From an uncultured Hungatella sp. (GTDB lineage Bacteria; Bacillota; Clostridia; Lachnospirales; Lachnospiraceae): a DNA stretch of 30,675 bases. The notes under the pieces are model-generated. The model was given only the letters and a program-made list of their open reading frames with translations, did no database searches and was not told where the DNA came from. A program made the position numbers and the translations under genes. The DNA lies in the NCBI GenBank assembly GCA_910588505.1, contig CAJUPQ010000037.1, positions 1-30,675 of the forward strand. Reading direction: 5' to 3'. This document shows positions 7,267 to 15,155 of this stretch, in pieces (the stretch's first letter is position 1; each line of letters starts with the position of its first letter).

Positions 7267-7512
7267 ATGTTACGGAAAACGATGGATATTCGCCAGAGGT
7301 GCCATCCTATTCCATTGAGCGTACTCATTACCACTGCTAACTCCTGTGATTGTGATATATTCGTTGAATATGAAGCATCCAGAGTGAACGTGAAGGATTA
7401 CGACGAGATGATACAAGGTTTTGACACCCATGAAAAGACACAGATGTTTTTCTTTAACGGCATTGACGAGAGCAGCGCCGAGAAACGGATCACCAGGCTG
7501 TTTGCTCCTTGA
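7267..7512 (+). CDS. HPr-like protein with altered phosphorylation sites
   Basis: The 81-residue protein aligns by eye over its whole length with HPr, the PTS phosphocarrier. Around the active site it reads CHPIP (residues 12-16) where HPr has IHARP: the histidine is kept as His13, but the catalytic Arg is Ile15. The segment DCDIFVEYEASRVNVKD matches the HPr strand-helix region, and the regulatory Ser46 position is Asp44. It therefore may not carry PTS phosphate normally and could mimic serine-phosphorylated HPr; this is inference. AAGGAGG stands seven bases before the ATG, so translation should be strong. It is monocistronic and ends at a bidirectional terminator. Confidence 0.65.
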   Translation: MLRKTMDIRQRCHPIPLSVLITTANSCDCDIFVEYEASRVNVKDYDEMIQGFDTHEKTQMFFFNGIDESSAEKRITRLFAP

Positions 7513-7549
7513 GCCGGTGTATCGCTATAGCTACATAACAACCGCGAAT

Positions 7550-7596
7550 AAAGGTGAAAGATCCTCTGATCAAAGGATCTTCCACCTTTCTTTTTC
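7550..7596. terminator. Bidirectional terminator between HPr-like gene and uppP
   Basis: AAAGGTG and AAGATCCT pair with AGGATCTT and CACCTTT around a short loop, followed on the plus strand by CTTTTTC. It separates convergent transcripts, although the A-run on the uppP side is short. Confidence 0.8.
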
Positions 7597-7603
7597 TGCC
7601 TTC

Positions 7604-8497
7604 TTATGCCTCGGCCATAAGTCCCATGACCGCCTTTATCCCAAAATACAAAAGCACCACGATCCCCAGCACAATCCGGTAATAACCAAACAGCTTAAAG
7701 TCATTCCTCCTGATGTAGCTCATCAAAAATTTAATGGAGTACACAGACACCAGAAACGCCACCACCATGCCAAAGATCAAAATAAAGACCTCCGAAGCCG
7801 TGAATCCAAAGCCAAACTTCACCAGTTTGAGAAGGCTGGCGCCAAACATGACCGGTATCCCCAAAAAGAAGGAGAATTCCGCCGCCGCGCTTCTGGAACA
7901 CCCCAGGACCATAGCTCCCAGGATGGTAGCTCCCGACCGGGAAGTTCCCGGAACCAGGGAAAGCACCTGAAACAGCCCGATATAAAGCGCCAGCTTGTAG
8001 GAGATCTGCCCTGTCCGCTCCACCGCAGGCCTCTGGCCGTAATTTCGATTCTCCACTACGATAAACAGGATCCCGTACAAAATCAGCGTCGCCGCCACCA
8101 CGTAGCTGCTGCGCAGATGAGCCTCCATCCAGTCATCCAGCGGTATCCCCACAATCGCCGCCGGAAGGCAGGCGATCACCACCTTGACCCAAAGGATCAT
8201 GGTGTGCCGCTTCACACCAAAGACATTGCCCACAGGCCAGACTCCCCGCATATCCCTTTCTCTTAAATACCTCATGGAGACAAAAGGATTCAGCTTCTTA
8301 AAATACAATAGCACCACAGCCAGGATCGCTCCCAGCTGGATCACCACCATAAACACTTCCCGAAACTCATCGGTTACATTGAGATGGATCAGATCGTCCA
8401 GCAGGATCATGTGACCCGTGCTGCTGATAGGCAGCCATTCCGTAAACCCCTCCACGATTCCGAAGACCAGAACTTTCAATACCTCAATAACGCTCAT
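7604..8497 (-). CDS. uppP: Undecaprenyl-diphosphate phosphatase (UppP/BacA)
   Basis: This integral membrane enzyme dephosphorylates undecaprenyl diphosphate to recycle the lipid carrier of cell-wall synthesis; overproduction gives bacitracin resistance in other bacteria. The two family signatures are present: GIVEGFTEWLPISSTGHM near residues 13-30 and PGTSRSGATI near 183-192. About eight hydrophobic segments are visible. The ATG at 8497 has GAGGAG seven bases upstream; an in-frame GTG two codons earlier is too close to that site. It begins 12 bases after ung, so the two are probably co-transcribed. Length is 297 residues, slightly above the usual 265-280. Confidence 0.95.
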   Translation of the reverse strand: MSVIEVLKVLVFGIVEGFTEWLPISSTGHMILLDDLIHLNVTDEFREVFMVVIQLGAILAVVLLYFKKLNPFVSMRYLRERDMRGVWPVGNVFGVKRHTMILWVKVVIACLPAAIVGIPLDDWMEAHLRSSYVVAATLILYGILFIVVENRNYGQRPAVERTGQISYKLALYIGLFQVLSLVPGTSRSGATILGAMVLGCSRSAAAEFSFFLGIPVMFGASLLKLVKFGFGFTASEVFILIFGMVVAFLVSVYSIKFLMSYIRRNDFKLFGYYRIVLGIVVLLYFGIKAVMGLMAEA

Positions 8498-8509
8498 TCC
8501 CACTCTCCT

Positions 8510-9184
8510 CTAGATATTCTCAATCTGCCAGTCAATAGGCTCCTGCCCGTTGGCGCGCAAAAACTCATTGGCCTGGCTAAAATGCCGGCACCCAAAAAAC
8601 CCTCTGTCCGCCGAGTAGGGACTTGGATGAGGCGCCTTTAAGATCAGATGCTTCGGGTTGTCGAGCATAGGGATCTTGCTCTGAGCCGGACGCCCCCACA
8701 GCAGATACACAATAGGCCTCTCCTCCTTGTTCACCGCCTCTATGATGGCATCCGTAAAATGCTCCCACCCTTTTCCCTGATGAGAGTTTGGCTTGTGGGC
8801 CCGTACCGTCAGCACGGTATTTAACATCAGCACGCCCTGCTTTGCCCACTTCTCCAGATACCCGTTGTTGGGAATATAGCATCCCAGATCGTCGTGAAGC
8901 TCCTGGTAGATATTCCGCAGAGACGGGGGGATCTTCTGCCCTGGCAGCACGGAAAAGGACAGACCATGAGCCTGGTTTGCCCCGTGATACGGATCCTGCC
9001 CCAGCACCAATACCTTTACATCCTTAAGCGCCGTCAAATGCAGCGCGTTAAAAATATCGTCCGACGGCGGATACACTGCCGTAGTGCTGTACTCTGCCTT
9101 CACAAAGTCATACAGCTCCTTATAATAAGGTTTCTTAAACTCGTCCCCTATAGCCTCCAGCCAATCGTTCTGTATCGCTCCCAT
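8510..9184 (-). CDS. ung: Uracil-DNA glycosylase, family 1
   Basis: Ung removes uracil from DNA as the first step of base-excision repair. The 224-residue protein has the catalytic GQDPYHG motif at 62-68 (the water-activating Asp64), the LSFSV segment at 75-79, and the HPSPYS leucine-loop motif at 186-191 with the catalytic His186. Length fits the family. AAGGGG lies five bases before the ATG. It begins 27 bases after hisF and is followed closely by uppP, so hisH-hisF-ung-uppP may be one transcript. Confidence 0.97.
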   Translation of the reverse strand: MGAIQNDWLEAIGDEFKKPYYKELYDFVKAEYSTTAVYPPSDDIFNALHLTALKDVKVLVLGQDPYHGANQAHGLSFSVLPGQKIPPSLRNIYQELHDDLGCYIPNNGYLEKWAKQGVLMLNTVLTVRAHKPNSHQGKGWEHFTDAIIEAVNKEERPIVYLLWGRPAQSKIPMLDNPKHLILKAPHPSPYSADRGFFGCRHFSQANEFLRANGQEPIDWQIENI

Positions 9185-9211
9185 AATTACCCCTTCTTTA
9201 TCCTTTTTTCC

Positions 9212-9973
9212 TCAGATCCGCACCGGCACGCCTCTGACAGCCAGATATCTTTTCAGCGCCTTGATCTCCAACTCTTTATAATGGAACAGAGAGGCCGCCA
9301 AAACCGCATCTGCCTTTCCCACAGTCAACGCGTCGTAAAAATGCTCCAAGGTCCCCGCGCCTCCCGACGCGATGACTGGCACCGACACATTCTCTGCGAT
9401 CCTCGCCGTAAGCTCACAGTCATAACCAGCCTTGGTGCCGTCGCAGTCCATGCTGGTCAGAAGGATCTCCCCGGCTCCCATGCGGTCCGCCTTCATAGCC
9501 CACTCTACCGCGTCAAGCCCCGTGTCGATCCTCCCGCCATGTTTATACACATTCCACCCAGCGCCGTCCGCCCGCCTCTTGGCGTCAATAGCCACCACCA
9601 CGCACTGCCTTCCGAACTTATCCGCTGCGGCGCTTATAAGCTTTGGATCATCGATGGCCGATGAATTTACGGAGATCTTGTCTGCTCCTTCCCTTAAAAG
9701 CCTCTTAAAATCTTCCACAGTCCGTATCCCGCCGCCTACGGTAAATGGGATAAACACGGTCTCAGCCACCCTCCGCACCATGTCCACCATAGTGGCCCTG
9801 GCATCCGAGGAAGCAGTTATGTCCAGAAACACTAACTCGTCGGCCCCCGCCTTTCCGTAAGCCGCTCCGATCTCTACCGGGTCGCCCGCGTCTTTCAGAT
9901 TCACAAAATTAACTCCCTTTACCACCCGGCCATTATGTACATCCAGACAGGGAATGATCCGTTTTGTAAACAT
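9212..9973 (-). CDS. hisF: Imidazole glycerol phosphate synthase, cyclase subunit HisF
   Basis: HisF, with HisH, converts PRFAR plus ammonia to imidazole glycerol phosphate and AICAR in histidine biosynthesis. The 253-residue (beta-alpha)8 barrel has IIPCLDV at the start (catalytic Asp11), VVVAIDAKR near 126-134 (second catalytic Asp), a phosphate-binding FTVGGGIR loop near 76-83 and SGGAGTLEHF near 200-209. The ATG at 9973 has GGAGG five bases upstream; a GTG two codons earlier overlaps that site. It follows hisH after 29 bases. Confidence 0.97.
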   Translation of the reverse strand: MFTKRIIPCLDVHNGRVVKGVNFVNLKDAGDPVEIGAAYGKAGADELVFLDITASSDARATMVDMVRRVAETVFIPFTVGGGIRTVEDFKRLLREGADKISVNSSAIDDPKLISAAADKFGRQCVVVAIDAKRRADGAGWNVYKHGGRIDTGLDAVEWAMKADRMGAGEILLTSMDCDGTKAGYDCELTARIAENVSVPVIASGGAGTLEHFYDALTVGKADAVLAASLFHYKELEIKALKRYLAVRGVPVRI

Positions 9974-10002
9974 ACACACCTCCGCCGCGCTCTGCGCCCC
10001 AT

Positions 10003-10608
10003 TTATAAATCCACAAAATTCTTCAAGATCCTAAGGCCCGTATCACCGCTTTTCTCCGGATGGAACTGGCAGGCAAACAGATTCCCCTGCTCCACCGCCC
10101 CGTGAATATGGACCCCATACTCCGTGGAAGCCGCCACGGCCCCTTCGTCCTTTGCTTTCAGATAATAAGAGTGGACAAAGTAAACATAGGCCCCCTGGGG
10201 AACCCCGGCAAACAGCCGGGAATCCGGCCTGATATCCAGACTGTTCCACCCCATATGGGGGATCTTAAGCCCAGGGCAGTCCGGGATCTTTAAGATCCTG
10301 CCTTCCAAAAGCCCCAGCCCGGCCACGCCCTCGCTCTCCTGACTGCTCTCAAACATCAGCTGTAATCCCAGACAGATCCCCAAAAACGGGGTCCCCCGGC
10401 CGGCAACCTGACAGATCACCTCTCTAAGCCCGTACTGGTCCAGCTTTGCCATAGCGTCCCCGAAAGCTCCCACTCCTGGAAGCACTACTTTGTCCGCCAA
10501 AAGGATCTGCTCTTTATCCCTGGTGAGAGACACTTGTTCTCCCAGAGATAAAAACGCTTTCTCCACGCTTCTTAAATTTCCTGCATCATAATCTATGACC
10601 GCGATCAT
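10003..10608 (-). CDS. hisH: Imidazole glycerol phosphate synthase, glutaminase subunit HisH
   Basis: HisH hydrolyses glutamine and channels ammonia to HisF. The 201-residue class I glutamine amidotransferase has the nucleophile elbow GICLGLQLMF with Cys79 and the His183/Glu185 pair in QFHPEKSG. The oxyanion-region segment PGVGAFGDAM is at 44-53. It is the first gene of the hisH-hisF unit; none of the other his genes lies in the window, so the operon is split from the classic hisGDCBHAFI order or its other genes lie elsewhere. Promoter at 10681-10709. Confidence 0.97.
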   Translation of the reverse strand: MIAVIDYDAGNLRSVEKAFLSLGEQVSLTRDKEQILLADKVVLPGVGAFGDAMAKLDQYGLREVICQVAGRGTPFLGICLGLQLMFESSQESEGVAGLGLLEGRILKIPDCPGLKIPHMGWNSLDIRPDSRLFAGVPQGAYVYFVHSYYLKAKDEGAVAASTEYGVHIHGAVEQGNLFACQFHPEKSGDTGLRILKNFVDL

Positions 10609-10680
10609 ACTATCTTCCCCTTTTTATGGGTTAATCTCTCACTGCTGATACATCCTGCGCACACTTTGGCACGCTTCCTT

Positions 10681-10709
10681 ATTATACAAAATTCCCCCTG
10701 AAATTACAA
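10681..10709 (-). promoter_or_regulatory. Promoter of hisH-hisF
   Basis: On the minus strand TTGTAA (10709-10704), 17 bp, TATAAT (10686-10681). The last three bases of the -35 hexamer are the stop codon of the upstream sirtuin-like gene. The leader is about 65 nt. Confidence 0.85.
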
Positions 10710-11336
10710 CAGCTTTTCCAGCTTTCCCACCCATTCCACAGAGTTTTCCGCTACCGCCCATGCCCGCTCACCGATCTCCTGGGTTACCTGGCTTAGGCTC
10801 TCATGAACCCGGTACATATGTGCTTTCCGGTTAAAATACACAGTCTTCTCAAACGGCCACCGGATCACCGTCGGGGTCTGAAACCCTTCCCCCAGCTCCA
10901 GCACCAGAAGTTCCCGATTGATGGTCATGGTCAGCCACCTGGTATACTTCTGCCACTGGGGCAGATATCCCTCCTCAATATACGTCTCTGCCTCCCTGGT
11001 ATTGCCTGTCAGAGGCGCCTTGCAGTGGGGACAGATATCATCCGGGATCTCCCCCGGCTCCCAGATATCCTTGGTACACGCCTTTGAGCACTGCCGCCAC
11101 GTCTCATTGCCGCAGGGGGCCACGATCCGCTCCCCATCAAGGCTGCTGTCGTAAATAGCCGCGTCCGTGTTGGTGGTCACGATAAAATAATCCTTTTCCT
11201 TCAACAAACGGCCAAGGATGTCATAAGCCCGGTAGATGTCAGGACGCTTTCCCTTCTTCCACTCCCCGCCTATGCCCACCAGCACCTTCTGGGCGCTGGC
11301 AAGATGATCCAGCATATCTCTTTCCATATGATCCAT
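10704..11336 (-). CDS. Sirtuin-like (Sir2 fold) protein with degenerate active site
   Basis: The 210-residue protein resembles NAD-dependent Sir2 deacylases in layout: VLVGIGGEW where sirtuins have GAGIS, TTNTDAAI where they have TQNIDGL, then APCGNETWRQC at the catalytic HG position, and four zinc-ligand cysteines (QCSKAC and CPHC). The last part (LVLELGEGFQTPTVIRWPFE) fits the NAD-site strand. The catalytic His is replaced by Cys and the GAGxS loop is changed, so normal deacylase chemistry is doubtful. An upstream start at 11426 is possible but lies before the promoter; ATG 11336 has GGGAG six bases upstream and ATG 11351 is an alternative. It could be a non-catalytic NAD or ADP-ribose binder. 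Confidence 0.65.
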   Translation of the reverse strand: MDHMERDMLDHLASAQKVLVGIGGEWKKGKRPDIYRAYDILGRLLKEKDYFIVTTNTDAAIYDSSLDGERIVAPCGNETWRQCSKACTKDIWEPGEIPDDICPHCKAPLTGNTREAETYIEEGYLPQWQKYTRWLTMTINRELLVLELGEGFQTPTVIRWPFEKTVYFNRKAHMYRVHESLSQVTQEIGERAWAVAENSVEWVGKLEKLL

Positions 11337-11369
11337 AAGCATCTCCCGCATTTCTTTCTTCTGGAATAA

Positions 11370-11398
11370 AGTATAACATCCTCTCCGCGAAAGCGCAA
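11370..11398 (-). promoter_or_regulatory. Promoter of sirtuin-like gene
   Basis: TTGCGC (11398-11393), 17 bp, TATACT (11375-11370) on the minus strand, just after the stop codon of the toxin-like gene. This argues for the short start of the sirtuin-like gene. Confidence 0.65.
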
Positions 11399-11403
11399 GG
11401 CCG

Positions 11404-11712
11404 CTATGACGGGAAATCGTCTTCACCGCTTATGTATTCCATGTTCCGAATGATTACTGCCTTCGAATAATCAAGGCCTGATCGAAATTTTCTTGAACGG
11501 GCAGAGTTCTTGAAATGATACGCGTTGGAATGGCTAATGTGACTTCGATAGGGAATACAGACCAAAAGTTCTTTCTCTGTCTGTAGCAGCAGGCAGTCAT
11601 ATGCCCTCTGTCTTTTTGTCATAATCTCCTTAAACGGCGGATTGGGGTAGGCTTCATAGAAAGCGTCTGCCAGCTTTAAGATCTGAAAATCAGATTTTTC
11701 TTTGAATGTCAT
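11404..11712 (-). CDS. Possible truncated ToxN/TenpN-like endoribonuclease toxin
   Basis: The 102-residue protein contains a segment (about residues 38-95) with LLVCIPYRSHISH, AYHFKNSARS and SGLDYSKAVII, followed by EYIS. From memory this pattern resembles the N-terminal half of type III toxin-antitoxin toxins (ToxN/CptN/TenpN), endoribonucleases held inactive by a small RNA. Those proteins usually run to about 150-170 residues, so the C-terminal third appears missing, and no continuation is visible in other frames before the next promoter. A terminator lies directly before its ribosome binding site (CAGGAG), with no room for a separate promoter, so it must be expressed by read-through from the leader at 11740-11877. 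I cannot verify the family without a search; it may be an inactive remnant. Confidence 0.5.
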   Translation of the reverse strand: MTFKEKSDFQILKLADAFYEAYPNPPFKEIMTKRQRAYDCLLLQTEKELLVCIPYRSHISHSNAYHFKNSARSRKFRSGLDYSKAVIIRNMEYISGEDDFPS

Positions 11713-11733
11713 GAAATTTCTCCTGAAAAGTTC

Positions 11734-11763
11734 AAAAAAGGCGGAAGCTTTTACCCTTCCGCC
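11734..11763 (-). terminator. Terminator directly upstream of the toxin-like gene
   Basis: GGCGGAAG and CTTCCGCC (11763-11756 and 11747-11740) form a perfect 8-bp stem with an 8-base loop and a six-U tract. It ends about 20 bases before the toxin-like ATG. It can end the leader RNA and also transcripts of the upstream GH25 gene. Confidence 0.85.
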
Positions 11764-11848
11764 AAATTCATCCCTCGGTCAATTTTTATTTTACCGATGA
11801 GTCAGAACCGTCACTCGTCTCATCTTTGAAGATATCTCTTCTGTAATC
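11764..11848 (-). ncRNA. Putative short leader/antitoxin RNA
   Basis: Between a possible promoter (11849-11877) and the terminator lies a stretch of about 85 nt (105-110 nt with the terminator). A GATGAG/CTCATC stem can form at about 11826-11794. A type III antitoxin normally consists of tandem repeats of about 30-40 nt; I cannot see such repeats here, so the call is tentative and could be simply the 3' region of the GH25 transcript. Confidence 0.3.
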
Positions 11849-11877
11849 AAGATACTACATTTTTGTCTTTTTTGCAA
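11849..11877 (-). promoter_or_regulatory. Possible promoter of the leader RNA
   Basis: TTGCAA (11877-11872), 17 bp, TATCTT (11854-11849) on the minus strand; each hexamer matches four of six consensus bases. It lies about 30 bases after the stop codon of the GH25 gene. Confidence 0.4.
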
Positions 11878-11907
11878 GTGTTTTTTATCATTTTTACACT
11901 TCTATCT

Positions 11908-13593
11908 TTACCCTTCGTTCTCAGCAGCCCCTTCTCCGGAATCCTCCTGCGGCATCACCACATTAAGAGCGCCGCTTCCGTCTGCCCGGTAGATCACATT
12001 ATCCACCGTGATCTCCGTATCTGCCGCCATGCGGCCGTCCTCCGGATTCAGGTAGTACTTCACCCCGTTCACATCCACCAGACCTCTGGCCATAGCGCCG
12101 TCTGTGTTCAGGTAATACCATACATTGTCAACCAACTGCCATCCAGTAGTCATGCGGCCCTCGCCGTCAAAGTAATACCTTGCCCCGTCCACGTCGTTCC
12201 AGCCCGTGGCCCTGACTCCTTCTGTTCCCAGATAATACCGCTGTCCGCTGTCGTTTAACCAGCCAGTCTGCATCACGCCGCTCTGGTCAAAGAAATACCA
12301 CTTATCGCTGTCATTGACCCAGCCTCTTTGCAGCGCGCCGCTTCCGTCCATATAGTACCACTTGTCATCCGTCCGCACCCAGCCTGTAGCCATCTTTCCG
12401 GAATCCTTGAGATAATATGTCTTTCCGTCCTCCTCAAGCCATCCGGTCTTCATAGCGCCGTTTGCCCTGTCGCCAAAGTACATGGTCCCATTGTCGTTGA
12501 TCCAGCCCTTTGCTGCCGCGCCGCTTTCTCCCAGATAGTACCAGGTCCCGTTATCCGCTTTCCAGCCATTTAACATCTTTCCAGTGGTCTCGTCCAGATA
12601 ATATCTCTCGCCGCCTAACATCTGCCAGTTCTTCAAAGCCAGACCGTCGCTGTCCATATAATACCACCCGTCGCCGTCATGGATCCAGCTATCCTTCTGA
12701 AGAATGTAATCCGCGTAATAGTGAGTTTTGCCCGCGACCGTTCTCCAGGTATTGGCCGGGATCACATCAGAGAAATCCCGGAACTGGAAATCAATATCCA
12801 CATTGCCGTTGATCCCCTTTACGGAACCTGTGCTTGTAGCCTGCCACATCACAGGAGAATTATATGTAGGTTTCACAGAATATCTGGCCACCCACACCGG
12901 ATAATTCATCAGAGACATATCCAGGTGATTATTGAGCCAGTATTCATTGGCATAAATGATCGGATAGTAGCCGGCATCTGAGATGGTACTGCAGAACGCG
13001 TTGGCGATCTGCGCCAGCTGCTCCTTGGACAGAACCTTCTGCACCTCATCCTCCATGTCAAAGGCTATGGGATATGACACAGGATACTCCCTGATCAGGT
13101 TCAGCACAAAGTTAGCCTCCTCCACCGCCATCTCCGGCGTTGTGGCCAACGAGTAGATGTAGGCTCCTACCTGCACCCCTGCCTTTGCCGCTTCCTGAAT
13201 ATTCTTGTGGAAATAGGGATCAATCTCTCCCTTGGACCGGGTTCCCAGCATCACAAAAGATACGTCGTCCGCCGCCACCTGGCTCCAGTTCACATCTCCC
13301 TGCCACCTGGACACGTCGATCCCTCTTCGCAGCACATTGTTGATGGAAGAGCCGTCCGGCATCAGATACACGCTCCCTGACCGCTTCCATGCGTTGGGAT
13401 TTGTCTGGGAGGAGGAACCCGAACTGCCTGAACCGGGATTGCTCGGCCCCACCTCGTTTGCGCTCTGGGAAGAACTGCTCCCGCCCGGGCCGTCCGCCCA
13501 CACCGTTATCGCCGAAGCCCCTGACATCATGGCGATCACCCCGGCCATAGCCACACTCTGACAGCGCTTTGTCAAATATCTTCTATTCTTCAT
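11908..13593 (-). CDS. Secreted GH25 muramidase with cell-wall-binding repeats
   Basis: The 561-residue protein has a signal peptide (about residues 1-33, basic start, hydrophobic core, cleavage near VWADG), a Ser/Gly/Asn-rich linker to about 70, a glycoside hydrolase family 25 domain (about 85-285; GIDVSRWQGDVNW, AFDMEDE with the acidic catalytic pair, and VDIDFQF), and about eleven CW-binding/choline-binding-type repeats of roughly 20 residues (pattern GW-x-DG-x-WYYL) to about 540. GH25 enzymes hydrolyse the MurNAc-GlcNAc bond of peptidoglycan; the repeats should hold it on the wall. The ATG at 13593 has GAGGAG six bases upstream. The tail ends with an acidic Ser/Glu-rich stretch. It is a single-gene unit; role in wall turnover or lysis of neighbours is inferred. 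Confidence 0.92.
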   Translation of the reverse strand: MKNRRYLTKRCQSVAMAGVIAMMSGASAITVWADGPGGSSSSQSANEVGPSNPGSGSSGSSSQTNPNAWKRSGSVYLMPDGSSINNVLRRGIDVSRWQGDVNWSQVAADDVSFVMLGTRSKGEIDPYFHKNIQEAAKAGVQVGAYIYSLATTPEMAVEEANFVLNLIREYPVSYPIAFDMEDEVQKVLSKEQLAQIANAFCSTISDAGYYPIIYANEYWLNNHLDMSLMNYPVWVARYSVKPTYNSPVMWQATSTGSVKGINGNVDIDFQFRDFSDVIPANTWRTVAGKTHYYADYILQKDSWIHDGDGWYYMDSDGLALKNWQMLGGERYYLDETTGKMLNGWKADNGTWYYLGESGAAAKGWINDNGTMYFGDRANGAMKTGWLEEDGKTYYLKDSGKMATGWVRTDDKWYYMDGSGALQRGWVNDSDKWYFFDQSGVMQTGWLNDSGQRYYLGTEGVRATGWNDVDGARYYFDGEGRMTTGWQLVDNVWYYLNTDGAMARGLVDVNGVKYYLNPEDGRMAADTEITVDNVIYRADGSGALNVVMPQEDSGEGAAENEG

Positions 13594-13727
13594 GTACATC
13601 TCCTCTGTAATTATGATGGTATTTTCGTTTTGGTGCGTCTTGTTTAGTTTACCATAATTATCCCGGGATTTTTTTACTTTTTACTTAACCTTTTCTGAAA
13701 GGTGCCTTGCGTTCCCTCCCTCACGCC

Positions 13728-13775
13728 AAAAACAGGAGCCGGATGAGCATACGCCCTGATCCGGCTCCTGTTTTT
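13728..13775. terminator. Strong terminator after the fucO-like gene
   Basis: AAAAACAGGAGCCGGAT (13728-13744) and its exact complement (13759-13775) form a 17-bp perfect stem with a 14-base loop; both ends are A/T runs, so it can work in both directions. Its likely job is ending transcription of the alcohol dehydrogenase. Confidence 0.9.
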
Positions 13776-13833
13776 ATCGCGTTTTCACCTTCGCTTCGGA
13801 CAGCCTGCCGCCGTAAAAGCAAAAGATCCATCT

Positions 13834-14982
13834 TTACATCAGTGACTTATACAGGTCTATGATCTCCTCTACGGAAGTGTCTCTGGGATTGCCCGGACGG
13901 CACGCGTCGGCAAAGGCGGACTCTGCCAAAAACCGGATATCCTCCTCCTTCACGATGTCCTTTAAGTCTGCCGGGATCCCCACATCCTTAGACAGCTTCT
14001 TTACCGCGTCCACAGCAGCCTTGCGGTACTCCTCCTGGCTCATGTTATCCACGCCCTCTACCCCCATGGCCTTCGCGATATATTTATACTTTTCACCGGT
14101 ACATGGAGCATTGTACTCCATAACTGTCGGCAGCAAAATGGCATTGGCCACGCCATGGGGAGTATCATACACAGCGCCGAGAGAGTGTGCCATGGAGTGA
14201 ACGATCCCCAGACCTACATTGGAAAATCCCATACCTGCCACATACTGCCCCAGAGCCATGCCTTCCCGCCCCTGGGGAGTGTTCTCCACAGCCCCTCTTA
14301 AAGAATCGGAGATAATCTCAATGGCCTTTAAGTGGAACATATCCGTCATCTCCCACGCACCCTTGGTAATATAACCCTCGATGGCGTGAGTCAGAGCATC
14401 CATTCCCGTGGCCGCGGTCAGCCCCTTTGGCATGGAAGCCATCATATCCGGATCAATAACAGCCACAACCGGAATATCGTGGGTATCCACACACACAAAC
14501 TTTCTCTTCTTCTCCACATCAGTGATCACATAATTAATGGTGACCTCAGCCGCGGTACCTGCCGTGGTTGGAACCGCGATAATAGGCACACATGGCTTCT
14601 TCGTAGGCGCGACTCCCTCTAAGCTTCTCACATCCTCAAATTCCGGATTGGTGATGATGATACCCACAGCCTTTGCCGTATCCATAGAGGAACCGCCGCC
14701 GATGGCGATGATATGATCCGCGCCGGAAGCCTTAAAAGCCGCCACACCGGACTGCACATTCTCAATGGTAGGATTGGGCTTGATATCCGAATAAACCTCA
14801 TAGGAGATCCCTGCCCCGTCCAGCACATCTGTCACCTTCTTGGTGACACCGAATTTGATCAGGTCCGGATCCGAACACACAAATGCCTTCTGAAACCCTC
14901 TCGCCTTTATCTCTGTGGGGATCTCCCTGATCGCCCCCGCGCCGTGATAGGAAGTCTCATTTAAAACGATTCTGTTTGCCAT
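13834..14982 (-). CDS. fucO: Iron-containing alcohol dehydrogenase, lactaldehyde reductase (FucO) type
   Basis: This 382-residue cytoplasmic group III alcohol dehydrogenase probably reduces lactaldehyde to 1,2-propanediol, or a related aldehyde, with NADH. Family signs are the nucleotide-binding IAIGGGSSMDTAKA (about 93-106), the PTTAGTAAEVT segment (about 137-147), and the metal ligands in GMDALTHAIEGY (about 193-204) and HSMAHSLGAVYDTPHGVANA (about 262-281). Overall it resembles FucO more than butanol dehydrogenases, but substrate cannot be fixed by sequence alone. No fucose or rhamnose genes are nearby. A terminator lies on each side, so it is monocistronic. Confidence 0.85.
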   Translation of the reverse strand: MANRIVLNETSYHGAGAIREIPTEIKARGFQKAFVCSDPDLIKFGVTKKVTDVLDGAGISYEVYSDIKPNPTIENVQSGVAAFKASGADHIIAIGGGSSMDTAKAVGIIITNPEFEDVRSLEGVAPTKKPCVPIIAVPTTAGTAAEVTINYVITDVEKKRKFVCVDTHDIPVVAVIDPDMMASMPKGLTAATGMDALTHAIEGYITKGAWEMTDMFHLKAIEIISDSLRGAVENTPQGREGMALGQYVAGMGFSNVGLGIVHSMAHSLGAVYDTPHGVANAILLPTVMEYNAPCTGEKYKYIAKAMGVEGVDNMSQEEYRKAAVDAVKKLSKDVGIPADLKDIVKEEDIRFLAESAFADACRPGNPRDTSVEEIIDLYKSLM

Positions 14983-15045
14983 AGCGATACACCCCTTTTC
15001 TTAAACATGTCCTCGGTTACTTCTGTTACAATTTTAACACTTCAA

Positions 15046-15085
15046 GAAAAAAAAGAAAGTGACAAACCCCTCTGTCTGTCACTTT
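15046..15085 (-). terminator. Terminator after the TetR gene
   Basis: AAAGTGACA and TGTCACTTT form a perfect 9-bp stem (15085-15077 and 15064-15056) followed on the minus strand by a C and eight U residues. It would end the long ftsE-to-tetR transcript before fucO. Confidence 0.88.
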
Positions 15086-15155
15086 TTCAAAAGTTTTGTA
15101 CATATTTAACAGTTTGTTTTATGCAGCATCACTAATTGGTATACTGCCATGCCCT

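Noticed and set aside
7421..8266. Plus-strand frame of 281 codons across the terminator and uppP
   Set aside because: It crosses a strong bidirectional terminator and opposes uppP.
12000..12720. Tandem DNA repeats, considered as a possible CRISPR array
   Set aside because: The periodicity is about 60 bases, diverged, and encodes the wall-binding repeats of the GH25 protein; there are no identical repeats with unique spacers.
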